Origin: Nocardia anocheti
Lineage (GTDB): Bacteria > Actinomycetota > Actinomycetes > Mycobacteriales > Mycobacteriaceae
DNA length: 64,000 nt
Direction: 5' to 3'
Assembly: GCF_029675105.1 (NCBI RefSeq)
Contig: NZ_JAQQFV010000001.1
Coordinates: forward strand, 761,606-825,605
This document shows, one piece after another, positions 51,537 to 60,276 of this stretch. Position numbers and translations under genes: made by a program. A model generated the notes under the pieces. It worked only from the letters and a program-made list of their open reading frames with translations, ran no database searches and was not told the DNA's origin. Each line of letters starts with the position of its first letter. Within the stretch, counting starts at the first letter, position 1.

Positions 51537-51966
51537 CTCGACGGTAATAGCGTTATGGCCCAATCGTATTGAGTCGCCTATTCGTTACCGCTATCCGACG
51601 TGATATCAATCATGGTCTAGAACGGTAGTTAGCTGGGAACTAACCTGTGTTGGGCGCCTACACCTGTCCGACGCGGCGGGATCATCCCACCCGGAACCGC
51701 CTGCGCTTAACCAGAATACCTCGAGTGCACTGCGGTGATAGCGATATGGCACCAGCACCCGATCGGCGGCACGGTGCCGTAAGCGGGTATCGATCTGAAA
51801 GCCTCGATCAGGACCCGGCATCGCGCAATCTACCCGCAAATACCCAGCTTTCGCTCAGCGAATGCCCCCAAAACATACGGCTGGGTACGCAGACAACCCC
51901 CATGTTAGAAAAATTCAGGCCGACAAACAGTCGGCAATCATGGTTCTTACCAAGGGGTTTCACTTC
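51537..51966. other. Non-coding stretch (~430 bp) upstream of the repeat protein
   Basis: Lower GC than the neighbours and no convincing gene. It holds a small inverted repeat GTTAG-ctgggaa-CTAAC (around 51630) and the likely promoter of the secreted repeat protein. No RNA gene recognised. Confidence 0.5.
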
Positions 51967-52530
51967 ATGAAGAAGATTCGTACCGTCGGCCTCGGCATCG
52001 TCCTGGCAACGGGTCTGGCCATGTTCGGCACCGGCATCGCCAACGCCGCCCCGCAGGCCCCGGCCCCGTCCGCGTACTCGATCACCGACCCCAAGCCGGG
52101 CGAGCCCGCCGAGGAAGAGGCCACCACCGGCTCCGCTGACGGCCTGGCCGCCCTGCTCGAGGCCCTGGTCACCGGTTCGGCCGGTGGCGACGATGCGACC
52201 GACCCGACCGATCCGCCGGTCGAGACCACCGCAGGCGCGATCACCGACCCCAAGCCGGAGGAGCCCGTCGAGGAGCCGAGCACCGGCTCCGCTGACGGCC
52301 TGGCCGCCCTGCTCGAGGCCCTGGCGACCGGTTCGGCCGGTGGCGACGATGCGACCGACCCGACCGATCCGCCAGTCGAGACCACCGCAGGCGCCATCAC
52401 CGACCCCAAGCCGGGCGAGCCCGCCGAGGAAGAGGCCACCACCGGTTCCGCTGACGGCCTGGCCGCCCTGCTCGAGGGCCTGCTGACCGGCTCCGCCGGC
52501 GAAGAGGACCCGGCCACCGAGACCGACTGA
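51967..52530 (+). CDS. Secreted acidic repeat protein
   Basis: 187 residues from ATG 51967 with AAGGGG about ten bases upstream. Signal peptide MKKIRTVGLGIVLATGLAMFGTGIANAAP. The mature part is two and a half copies of a ~52-residue unit: ITDPKPGEPAEEE, TGSADGLAALLEAL, TGSAGGDDATDPTDPP. Very acidic with a short hydrophobic helix in each unit. No cysteine, no catalytic motif. It shares the TGSA-x-GL-x-ALLE theme with the small secreted pair at 44675/45002 only loosely. Probably a surface or secreted structural protein. Confidence 0.8.
   Translation: MKKIRTVGLGIVLATGLAMFGTGIANAAPQAPAPSAYSITDPKPGEPAEEEATTGSADGLAALLEALVTGSAGGDDATDPTDPPVETTAGAITDPKPEEPVEEPSTGSADGLAALLEALATGSAGGDDATDPTDPPVETTAGAITDPKPGEPAEEEATTGSADGLAALLEGLLTGSAGEEDPATETD
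52081..52527 (+). repeat. Tandem coding repeat, periods 159 and 156 bp
   Basis: Units begin ATCACCGACCCCAAGCC at 52081, 52240 and 52396; the third is cut short. Near-identical at nucleotide level, so recent or homogenised. The one-codon period difference comes from the GEPAEEEATTG versus EEPVEEPSTG segment. Confidence 0.92.
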
Positions 52531-52553
52531 TAGCAAGCGAGCGATAGTGAATG

Positions 52554-52580
52554 AATGCCCCGCCTCTCCGGCGGGGCATT
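52554..52580 (+). terminator. Terminator of the repeat-protein gene
   Basis: Perfect 11-bp stem AATGCCCCGCC / GGCGGGGCATT, 5-nt loop, followed by TTTCGC. Confidence 0.88.
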
Positions 52581-53050
52581 TCGCTGTTTCCGCCGCCCCA
52601 TCTACCCGCACGGCAGTCGTTTGAACAATGAGCTCGAGCCGAGCGGAACGATTACAGCCGAGTCTCGCCGATCGGCCACTGCGGCATCGCTGTTACAGGA
52701 ATTCGCTGTGAGATTACCCATTGATGAGCTGGTGCTTTGCTGAAACATAGCAGTGTGGTCGGGTTCTCGGAATTTTGGTCTACCGACCGGTGCTTTGTTT
52801 GGTGAGCTAATAGATTGCTGTGCCTGGTCGATAGTGGTGCAATCAGTATTGCCTGAACGTCAATACTCGCGCCGAGAGATTCGGGCAACACGTCGGCATC
52901 CGAACATCTCGGTATCCGAATTCGATGCGACTCCAGTCGTACCCGCGCGCGTGCTAGAACTTCACCTGCACGACCGGGTGACGGATCCTATGGTCGCCCA
53001 ACGCGTTTCACCTGATGATTCTTTGTGCGAGAAGTGGTGTGGAGGAAGCG
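52581..53050. other. Non-coding, AT-richer stretch (~470 bp)
   Basis: GC clearly below the surrounding genes (runs such as AATTTTGG, TTGTTTGG). Frames here are short and lack ribosome-binding sites. It probably holds the promoter of the secreted protein at 53051 and may be a scar of transferred DNA. Confidence 0.5.
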
Positions 53051-53551
53051 TTGAAACGAACAGCGGCAATCGTGATGGCAGCGGCGGCGTGGTCGGTGAT
53101 CGTCCTACCTGGGTTGGCCGGTGCCGACACGGGGAGTGGTGGTACCGGCAGTGGTGTGATCGACACCGGTAGTGGAATTCTCGGCGATCTGCTCGATACG
53201 GGTAGTGGGATTCTCGGTGGGAGTTCCAGTGGGTCCTCGGAGACTGTGCAGCCGTGCAACAGCTCGACGAAATCCGGCGGGGAAGGGGTGACGACCACCT
53301 CGCATCAGCTCGGCGTCACCGGGCCGACCTCGTTCGTCCTGTCCTACGAGACCCTGAACATCCCCGACCGAATCCAGGTCTTCTACGAGGGCGGGCAGGT
53401 GTTCGACACCGGCTACATCGGTGACAACATCAACCAGGGCACCGGCTCCGCGGTCGTCTCCCTCCCGTCCGGGTCCGCCACCACGGTGACAGTCCGCGTG
53501 AGCGGCCAGGACGACACCCAGTGGGAGTACACGGTCAACTGCCCGTCCTGA
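53051..53551 (+). CDS. Secreted MPT63/esterase-free beta protein of unknown function
   Basis: 166 residues from TTG 53051, chosen because GGAGGA lies four bases upstream; GTG 53039 is the alternative. Signal peptide LKRTAAIVMAAAAWSVIVLPGLAGADT, then a Gly/Ser/Asp linker with three SG-repeats (TGSG-x-IL/VID) and a C-terminal domain with one Cys at each end (VQPCNSST; VNCPS). The core (FVLSYETLNIPDRIQVFYEGGQVFDTGYIGDN, ATTVTVRVSG) resembles pre-peptidase-type beta-sandwich domains. No named function. Confidence 0.75.
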   Translation: MKRTAAIVMAAAAWSVIVLPGLAGADTGSGGTGSGVIDTGSGILGDLLDTGSGILGGSSSGSSETVQPCNSSTKSGGEGVTTTSHQLGVTGPTSFVLSYETLNIPDRIQVFYEGGQVFDTGYIGDNINQGTGSAVVSLPSGSATTVTVRVSGQDDTQWEYTVNCPS

Positions 53552-53562
53552 GCGACGAGTGA

Positions 53563-53596
53563 CGAAATGCCCCGTCGGCGCCGGCGGGGCATTTCG
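53563..53596. terminator. Shared terminator of convergent genes
   Basis: Stem CGAAATGCCCCG / CGGGGCATTTCG with a structured GC-rich top, between the secreted protein and the XRE gene; A and T ends on both sides. Confidence 0.88.
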
Positions 53597-53611
53597 CAGT
53601 TTCGGCCCCGG

Positions 53612-53998
53612 CTACTCGCTGTTCCGTGCCGCCCGCAGCCCGTTCACATAAGCCGCGACGATCTGCAGATCGCCCTCGGACAGCCCGGACAGATCGACGA
53701 TGCCCTCGGGTGACCGTCCACGCTCGACCGGAACAGCCTCCAGCCCAACCTGTTCCAGCAGCGGCTTCGCGTCGACCCCGACCGCCTCGGCCATGGCCTG
53801 CAGTGTCTCGGCCGTAGTGCTGGCGGGCACCTTCTGCCCACGCTTGTATTGCGTGCCGTTCTCGATCTGGGTCCACAGACTCGTACTGATGCGTGCCGCT
53901 TTCGCGGCGCGGTCCATCGACATCTCGCGCTCCTTGCGAGCAAGTCGCAGGGTGGCGCTGACCTCGGGCGGGACCACCGCGCTCCGTTGTCTCACCAT
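53612..53998 (-). CDS. XRE-family repressor (phage-type)
   Basis: 128 residues from ATG 53998. XRE HTH at residues ~13-70: TLRLARKEREMSMDRAAKAARISTSLWTQIENGTQYKRGQ, then a helix (TLQAMAEAVGVDAKPLLEQVGL) and a C-terminal EGDLQIVAAYVNGLRAARN. Divergent from the gene at 54294 with a ~295-bp operator region of palindromes, as in phage immunity switches. Likely represses both its own and the divergent promoter. Confidence 0.88.
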   Translation of the reverse strand: MVRQRSAVVPPEVSATLRLARKEREMSMDRAAKAARISTSLWTQIENGTQYKRGQKVPASTTAETLQAMAEAVGVDAKPLLEQVGLEAVPVERGRSPEGIVDLSGLSEGDLQIVAAYVNGLRAARNSE

Positions 53999-54024
53999 GC
54001 AGCGATGGTAGCAGGTTGTTTGCA

Positions 54025-54178
54025 CTGATGCATGAAATGCATGTAGCGCAGATTCGCAGACTTCGCTCCGGATCTTGTCCATCATCACTGATAGAGCGCG
54101 TAATGGGCTGTGGTACGGACGTACTGGATAGCGGATCGGTCTCCTCCGCTTGACATAGCTGTTGCAACAACGTTGCAT
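54025..54178 (+). promoter_or_regulatory. Divergent promoter/operator region with palindromes
   Basis: ATGCAT-gaa-ATGCAT lies near 54029, close to the repressor start. On the plus side TTGACA (54149-54154) is followed at ~18 bp by a TGCATA-type -10, with the palindrome TGCAA-caacg-TTGCA (about 54161-54176) inside the promoter. This fits repression of the rightward gene by the XRE protein. Confidence 0.65.
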
Positions 54179-54293
54179 ACAACGAGTGTTGGACCGTGGA
54201 TCTCTGCAGGGGGAGCGGCTCGACTCTGATCAGGTATGCCGCCCCCAGTCGGCGGCACCTGGTGCAACAGATCTCGACCGAAGGAGTGTGTAC

Positions 54294-55043
54294 ATGGGTG
54301 CGAGCGGTGCCGAAACGGTATCGAGCCGCATACGGGAGGATTCGTGTGGCGTAACGCCGTTGGACAGGTGGGCCGACGACGCCCACCTCTATCTCGACCG
54401 AGATACCGCCAGGGAACTGGCGCGGACCCTCGGTGCGATCCCGGGCCTGGCCGAGGATCTGTCGGACGCGCGGACGCGCCAGACCCGCTTCGGCGCGGTC
54501 GACTACCGCACCCGCAACGGCGCGCGGGAGCAGCGTCTGCCGTTCAATCCGGCCGCGGCCCGGGTGGAGGATGAACTCCAGGCCGTGCTGGTCTCCTGGG
54601 TGCGGCTGGTGTGTGAGCAGCGTGCCGTCGAGTACTCGGGTGTCGTGAGTATCGCCGGTATGGCGGAATGGTTGCAGCGCAACATCGTCGCCTTCGCGAT
54701 GACCGAGGGCGTCGAGCAGGCTCCCGGCGAGATCGCCGCGGCCGTCGCGGCCGCCGAGTCGGTGGTGTGCCCGCCCGCGGCGATGGCAGCGGCCGACGCC
54801 GAGCTCGTCGTCAAGGCGCGGTCGGTACGACTGAACATCTCCGGCATCTGCAAGCTCGCCGTGCAACTGGGCGAAGGCTTCCAGAACCTGAATGCCCGTC
54901 GCCTGCGCACGCTGCGCGAGGCAGGACTGATCGCACCGGTGCCGGGCCCCTGGGCGCCCGACTGGCCGGAGCTGTTCGTCGTCGGCCAAGTGCTGGACGC
55001 GCACCGGAGTTTCCCGACGCGACAGCGAGCGAAGAACGTGTAA
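54294..55043 (+). CDS. Hypothetical HTH-type protein of phage-like module
   Basis: 249 residues from ATG 54294 with AAGGAG seven bases upstream. It begins MGASGAETVSSRIREDS, then LDRWADDAHLYLDRDTARELA, a stretch with RFGAVDYRTRNGAREQRLPFNP, helices, and a C-terminal VRLNISGICKLAVQLGEGFQNLNARRLRTLREAGLIAPV that looks like a DNA-binding helix pair. Similar proteins follow repressors in actinophage and prophage early regions. Followed by a terminator. Specific function unknown. Confidence 0.65.
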   Translation: MGASGAETVSSRIREDSCGVTPLDRWADDAHLYLDRDTARELARTLGAIPGLAEDLSDARTRQTRFGAVDYRTRNGAREQRLPFNPAAARVEDELQAVLVSWVRLVCEQRAVEYSGVVSIAGMAEWLQRNIVAFAMTEGVEQAPGEIAAAVAAAESVVCPPAAMAAADAELVVKARSVRLNISGICKLAVQLGEGFQNLNARRLRTLREAGLIAPVPGPWAPDWPELFVVGQVLDAHRSFPTRQRAKNV

Positions 55044-55056
55044 GTGAATGCAGTAC

Positions 55057-55094
55057 CAGCGGGGCGTCGGCCGATTGTGGCCGGCGCCCCGCTG
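55057..55094 (+). terminator. Terminator after the phage-like gene
   Basis: CAGCGGGGCG / CGCCCCGCTG outer stem with GGCC/GGCC inner stem, 13 bp after the stop codon. Confidence 0.85.
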
Positions 55095-55206
55095 TCGTCT
55101 GTGACTGACCGATCTGCTTACGCCACAGCCGAATTCGATGCTCACCGTCCCGTGGTCGGCCTCGGCGCGCGGCCGTCACCAGGACTTTCAGGGAATTTTG
55201 GAGTGT

Positions 55207-55275
55207 GGGTTGACACGTCCGCATCGGTGATGGAAGCTGGTCCCAGCGGGTTCCGCTGTGCCCAAAATCGTCTAG
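55207..55275 (+). repeat. Dispersed repeat element, copy 1
   Basis: GGGTTGACAC at 55207, then CAGCGGG-T-T-C-CGCTGTG-C-CAAAATCGT at 55244-55271. It aligns over ~70 bp with the copy at 60981. Both lie at the edges of the IS/toxin region, in the same orientation. Confidence 0.75.
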
Positions 55276-55303
55276 CGACAATAACTTCGGTCGCGTATCT
55301 GCA

Positions 55304-56513
55304 GGCCTTCTCAGTGACGCCCTGGCCGAGGCGTCACCAGACTTGATGCGCAGCCTGCTGCAAACGATGATCAACGCACTGCTCAGCGCCGACGCCGTAG
55401 CCGGCGCGGAATGGGGCAAACCCAGCCCTGACCGGATCACCCGCCGCAACGGCTACCGACACCGCGACCTCGACACCCGCGTCGGCACGATCGATGTCGC
55501 GATCCCGAAACTGCGATCAGGCACCTACTTCCCGGAATGGTTGCTCGAACGCCGCAAACGCGCCGAGACCGCGATGATCACCGTCGTCGCGGACTGCTAC
55601 CTCGCCGACGTCTCGACCCGACGGATGGACAAACTCGTCAAAACCCTCGGCATCGCCTCACTGTCGAAGTCCCAGGTCTCACGCATGGCCGCCGAACTCG
55701 ACGAGCATGTAGACCAGTTCCGCCACCGCCCTCTGGGCGAGGCGGGCCCGTTCACCATCGTCGCCGCCGACGCGCTGACGATGAAAGTCCGCGAAGGCTG
55801 ACGGGTGATCAACGCTGTCGTGCTTGTGGCGACCGGCGTCAACGCCGACGGCCGTCGCGAAGTCCTCGGCCTACGGGTCGCCACCAGCGAGACCGTGGCC
55901 GCCTGGAACAGCTTCTTCGCTGATCTGGTCGCCCGCGGCCTGACCGGTGTCCGCTTGGTCACCAGCGACGCACACTCCGGCCTGGTCGAAGCGATCGCGG
56001 CGAACCTGCCGGGCGCGGCTTGGCAACGCTGCCGCACCCACTACGCCGCGAACCTGATGGGCGTGACCCCCAAAATCCATGTGGCCGGCAGTGAAGGCGA
56101 TGCTGGGCTCGGTCTATGACCAACCCGACGCCGAGGCTGTTCATGCCCAGTTCGACCGCCTCCTCGACTACGTCGAAGACAAACTCCCAGACGCATTCGA
56201 CCACCTCGACACTGCTCGCGCCGAGATCCTCGCGTTCACCGGCTTCCCGGAAGAGTTGTGGCAACAGATCTGGTCGAACAACCCCAACGAACGACTTAAC
56301 CGCGAAATCCGGCGTCGCACAGACAGTGTCGGGATCTTTTCCAATCGTGACGCGATCATCCGTCTCGTCGGCGCGGTCCTGGCCGAGCAAACCGACGAAT
56401 GGGTCGAAGGACGCCGCTACCTCGGCCTCGCCATCCTCGCCAAAAGCCGCCTCACCCTGATCACCGACACCAGAATAGAGGTGAACGAACCCACCCACGA
56501 ACTCAGCGCCTGA
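55304..56513 (+). pseudogene. IS256-family (Mutator) transposase, inactivated
   Basis: Reads LLSDALAEASPDLMRSLLQTMINALLSAD, RRNGYRHRDLDTRVGTIDVAIPKLR, AETAMITVVADCYLADVSTRRMDKLVK, then ALTMKVREG and an in-frame TGA at 55799-55801, after which the same frame continues RVINAVVLVATGVNADG. A one-base A insertion in AAAA (56072-56075) shifts frame between GVTPK and MWPAVKAMLGSVYD; the rest reads to HELSA. The N-terminus is truncated. Both lesions mean no full transposase. Downstream GTTACAACACTACTCGGGAC near 56537 resembles a right-end inverted repeat; no left end found. Confidence 0.92.
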
Positions 56514-56578
56514 ATCCCGCATCCGAAGGACGTTGCGTTACAACACTACTCGGGACTTGATCGGAACTCGTCGGTCCA

Positions 56579-57164
56579 TTGTTGCCTGCCTTCTCGCCGC
56601 GCCGCCGGAAAGGCGGGACCGCGCCAATCGATGAACAAACCATCTTCACCGCTTGGACCGAGGCAGGCCTATGGCGGTGGCTACAGTGCGCCGTGCTCGA
56701 CGGTGCGTCGGTTCGGGCAAATGGGAGGTCCGTTGACCAGGCTCAATCCGGTCGACCGAGGTGAATCGGGCTCAAAACTGCACGTGTTGTCCGACCGCGC
56801 GGGACACCGTTGGCGGTCGGTCTCGGCAGCAAGACACTGCTGACGTGGCAGCTTTGCGCCCGTTGGCGAATGCAATCCCCGCAGTCCGCTCCCGGTGCGG
56901 AACACATCGCCGCCAACCTGGAAAGCTGCATGCGGACAGGGCATATGACGTCGTGATCTGCGCGACCAGGTTAGTGATCGAGGCATCGGCGTGCGTACCG
57001 CGCGCCTCGGGATCGAGTCGAGCCGATACCTCGGTCGGCACCGGTGGGTGATTGAACGCACTATTGCTTGGCTGGTCGGCGGTCACCGGTTCTCGATCCG
57101 ATACGACCGCAAGGATGCTCACTTCTGTGCGTTGTTCACTCTCGCGGCGACGCTGATCTGCTGA
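56579..57164 (+). pseudogene. IS5/IS4-type (DDE) transposase remnant
   Basis: Fragments in several frames: RRKGGTAPIDEQTIFTAWTEAGLWRWL, then LDGASVRANGR, NPVDRGESGSKLHVLSDRAG, LANAIPAVRSRCG and finally RLGIESSRYLGRHRWVIERTIAWLVGGHRFSIRYDRKDAHFC, ending TGA 57164. Many indels: a decayed IS5-family transposase. No intact ends seen. It directly precedes the toxin-like gene. Confidence 0.88.
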
Positions 57165-57200
57165 GCCCTCACTTCTGATCCCTGGAAGTGAGGGCTTTGT
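57164..57200 (+). terminator. Terminator before the toxin gene
   Basis: AGCCCTCACTT / AAGTGAGGGCT perfect 11-bp stem, 11-nt loop, then TTGT; overlaps the end of the IS5 remnant. Closely similar in layout and flank to the hairpin at 62134. Confidence 0.85.
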
Positions 57201-57336
57201 CGTGGACGCATCAGTGCGGCCACAGAACCGCGATGGCCCCATGGTCCGCGTCTGCAGGCGCATCGCCTTCGTCCACTTCGGCGTGGTGATTCGCGCCAAT
57301 ATTTCTGTTTCTAACCGAAGGTCGAGGTGATAGACG

Positions 57337-60189
57337 GTGGCACCCACCGGCGATAAGGGCAGTAGTCATGGTGTGATGGGGATGTTCGGTCTCACCCCGG
57401 AAACCGCCGACAAACCGCAGTCGAATTCTGTTCCGGGAACCGGGTCGAACAGTGGACCGGACCCAATTCTCGTGCAAGTCCTCGACCCCGGAACGTCTGG
57501 GCAGCAACCAACTACATCGGAGAGTCCGCTCACGGCGGAGCAGCAGGCGCTTGCGGACCTAGCTCTGGTTCAAGGCCCGGCGGCGGAGCAGGCGCAGCAG
57601 CCCGCCCCGGTCGGCGGAGTCGAGGACCTGAATGCGCTGCTAGAGAGCGAGCAACCGGCTAACGGTGAGCCGCTGACTTTGCCGAGCGATACGACGGTCC
57701 AGAACAGAAACATTCCGTTGCCCAACGGGCTGACTGGTCACGAGTACACGATAACGATCCCTGGCCAGGAGCCGTTCGTATCGAGCGCTGGTGTAAAGCA
57801 GGGTATTTCGGACGATCAGCTTGCCGGGCTTTTCACCTTGGACGAGTACTACACGAGCGAGCAACGCGATCATGACCTTGCGCTCGTGGCCGGACGGCCG
57901 ACCGGATTGATTGGCCCAGTCAGTCCGCAAGCCGTGATCGATGCGCAGAACCGTCTCGACTCGCACTGGCGACCTGGTGGGTTGTGGCTGGCCGACGGCA
58001 GCACCGTGCTGCCCGATGCGGTCTACTCCGCCGGTGAGGTAGCGGCCGACCTTGCATTGGCCAGTACCGAAGGTGCCCTCGACACTCGTAGCGAACAACT
58101 GCGTCAGCAAGCCCGCGAGCGACTGCTCACCCATCGCTACAGTTTGGCCGCGCAGGCAGCTGACCAGATCGACGCGCGCTACGCCAATATGGATCCGGGC
58201 AGCGCTGAATATCAGGCCAAGATCGCTGGTCTCATCAAATCCGGCGTTCTCGGTATTCACGCGGAAGAAGTTCTGCGGCAGAACAGTTTGGCTGCGAGTG
58301 CGCGACTCGAAATGGCTGGCGTCCCGGTAGACCGATCGGTCGGCGACATGCTCGCCACCCAGAGTTTCGCTTCCTCTTCGGGGGCGAGTACGCCGCCAGC
58401 GCTGATCCTCGCGGCCAGCGATGGCAACCCGTTAACACCAAGCACCGTCGATCAGGCCACGGCGCCCGGAGATTCCGGAGCTGCCCATGCACTGGTGCCT
58501 GCCGAGGCGGTCTGGGCCCTTATGCTGCCCGGCCTCCTTGCTCCTGGCAGCACGCTGTCTCCTGAGGCCGCCGCGGCGGTATTGGGTACAAGCGCGACAG
58601 CCGGTGCCGGTGCGGGTACCGCTGGCACGGGTGCGACAACGGCCACAGTCGGTGGTCTTACGGCGGCCGCCGCCCTAGGTACGGTCATGAGCCTTGTCGT
58701 CTCGACCGGCGGTGTGCCGTTGCTTCCGTCGTCGACAACACCGGCCATCGGGAAGAACGACTATCCGGAACCAGCTCCTGACTCAATCCCTTGGGCTACT
58801 CCGGGAATGAACCCGTGGACACACGAGGGGACCGGTCCCACTGTCCCGCAGTCGATACCAGGCGTCGACGCGACAAATCCGTCCATAGCCAACCCAAACC
58901 CCAACAACGGTACGCCCAGCTCGCCAAGTGTCCGACCGACCCCGGCCGATGACCCTAATACGGTCTCGCAACCGGTCCGGTTCCCCAGTACGAAGCCGGG
59001 ACAACCGGACGTTCCGATCGAGGGCACATTTTGGGACGGCAACGGCATCCTCCGGAACGGCCGCGGCAACCCTCGCGGCGAGCAACCAGGTTCGTACCCC
59101 AGAACAGGCAACGAGGTCAATCTCAAAGCTGACCTGTTCGAGCTCGATACGTGGTCGTTGGACGACATTGATGAGGCGAAACGGCCACCGGTCATTGCGG
59201 CCATGGCGGTGGTGCACGGTGCGGAGCTGTATAGGGGTATGCATTACGCGTGGGTCGAAACGCTTGCGAACGTCCTCGGCGTCGATGTCGCCAAACTCAC
59301 CGGCAGTAGGAGCGTGGGCGAAGCGGCGCTGGACGATCTTCGGGAACGTGGGATGCCTGCGCATCTCCTGGAGAGTGCGGTCGATGCGTGGTGGGATGCC
59401 AAAGCCCCGGTCGATCGGGCAAAGGAACTTCTCGGCGAGGCGGGTGCCATCGCGATGCTCGAGAGCGACGGTTGGACGGTCAACACCCGCCCAAGGGGCG
59501 GCTATAGGCACGATATCGTCGCGGTCAAAGACGGTCAGGTCATGGTCATCGAAGCCAAAGGCGGTAACCCCGGAAAACCCAGACCGGGAGACGCTGAGGT
59601 TCCTGATGGCCCGGATAGCCCCACTACGATTCGGGCCGAGCAGATGACCGACCCCTATCTCTGGGGCAAGCTCAAGGAGGATGCCCAGGCCGATCCCGCC
59701 TTCATGGAATGGCTGATCGCACAAGGTGTATGGGAGGCGATCCAGAATGAAGACCCCTCCCTAGTTGGTTACCGCCTGACCAAAACCGACACAGAAGGGA
59801 AAATCACGGTCTACGGCTCCACTCAGGAACCGATCAACAGTGGAATTCCCAGCCACACCATCGTTGGCAAGACCACTGGAAACCGGCCAGGAACCCCCGC
59901 GATCGGCAGCAGCCCTGGCCCGACCCTGCACGGGGTCGCACAGTCAATCGCTCCGTTTGGGCACCCCGGATCCTGGCTCAGCGGACTCGTCCAAGGGCAA
60001 CGAGACCACCTCTCCGCACTCGCCCATTCGGCCGCCCGGATTCGGCCTGTACCAGCGTTGCAACCTGGGCAATGGCCCCGCAAGGAAACCGCAGACCAAT
60101 CTCTTACAGTCACTGTCACGACTCCGGTGAAGTGTCTCGCCCACACCATCTCCCGAGCCGAGCAGTTCCAATGCCTAACCTATTTGTGA
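57337..60189 (+). CDS. Polymorphic-toxin-like protein with PD-(D/E)xK-type C-terminal domain
   Basis: 950 residues from GTG 57337 (GAGG near 57324). N-terminal ~120 residues are Gln/Pro/Ser-rich. A helical middle (TLDEYYTSEQRDHDLALVAG; ADQIDARYANMDPGSAEYQ) is followed by an Ala/Gly hydrophobic segment (residues ~405-455), a Pro/Asn linker and a conserved-looking region (DDIDEAKRPPVIAAMAVVHGAELYRGMHYAWVETLANVLG). Residues ~700-760 carry GYRHDIVAVKDGQVMVIEAKGG: Asp-726, Glu-739 and Lys-741 in D-x12-E-x-K spacing, a PD-(D/E)xK nuclease core. A DUF6301 gene follows by 87 bp as putative immunity protein. The last ~90 residues look poorly ordered. Not a clear WXG/LXG N-terminus, so export route is unknown. 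Confidence 0.75.
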   Translation: MAPTGDKGSSHGVMGMFGLTPETADKPQSNSVPGTGSNSGPDPILVQVLDPGTSGQQPTTSESPLTAEQQALADLALVQGPAAEQAQQPAPVGGVEDLNALLESEQPANGEPLTLPSDTTVQNRNIPLPNGLTGHEYTITIPGQEPFVSSAGVKQGISDDQLAGLFTLDEYYTSEQRDHDLALVAGRPTGLIGPVSPQAVIDAQNRLDSHWRPGGLWLADGSTVLPDAVYSAGEVAADLALASTEGALDTRSEQLRQQARERLLTHRYSLAAQAADQIDARYANMDPGSAEYQAKIAGLIKSGVLGIHAEEVLRQNSLAASARLEMAGVPVDRSVGDMLATQSFASSSGASTPPALILAASDGNPLTPSTVDQATAPGDSGAAHALVPAEAVWALMLPGLLAPGSTLSPEAAAAVLGTSATAGAGAGTAGTGATTATVGGLTAAAALGTVMSLVVSTGGVPLLPSSTTPAIGKNDYPEPAPDSIPWATPGMNPWTHEGTGPTVPQSIPGVDATNPSIANPNPNNGTPSSPSVRPTPADDPNTVSQPVRFPSTKPGQPDVPIEGTFWDGNGILRNGRGNPRGEQPGSYPRTGNEVNLKADLFELDTWSLDDIDEAKRPPVIAAMAVVHGAELYRGMHYAWVETLANVLGVDVAKLTGSRSVGEAALDDLRERGMPAHLLESAVDAWWDAKAPVDRAKELLGEAGAIAMLESDGWTVNTRPRGGYRHDIVAVKDGQVMVIEAKGGNPGKPRPGDAEVPDGPDSPTTIRAEQMTDPYLWGKLKEDAQADPAFMEWLIAQGVWEAIQNEDPSLVGYRLTKTDTEGKITVYGSTQEPINSGIPSHTIVGKTTGNRPGTPAIGSSPGPTLHGVAQSIAPFGHPGSWLSGLVQGQRDHLSALAHSAARIRPVPALQPGQWPRKETADQSLTVTVTTPVKCLAHTISRAEQFQCLTYL

Positions 60190-60276
60190 ACCGACCTCGT
60201 ACCCAGGACTGTGTAAAGCTGGACTACTACCGCCACCTGCGGCTATCAACCACGAGAAGGAAGCGATCATAACCCC

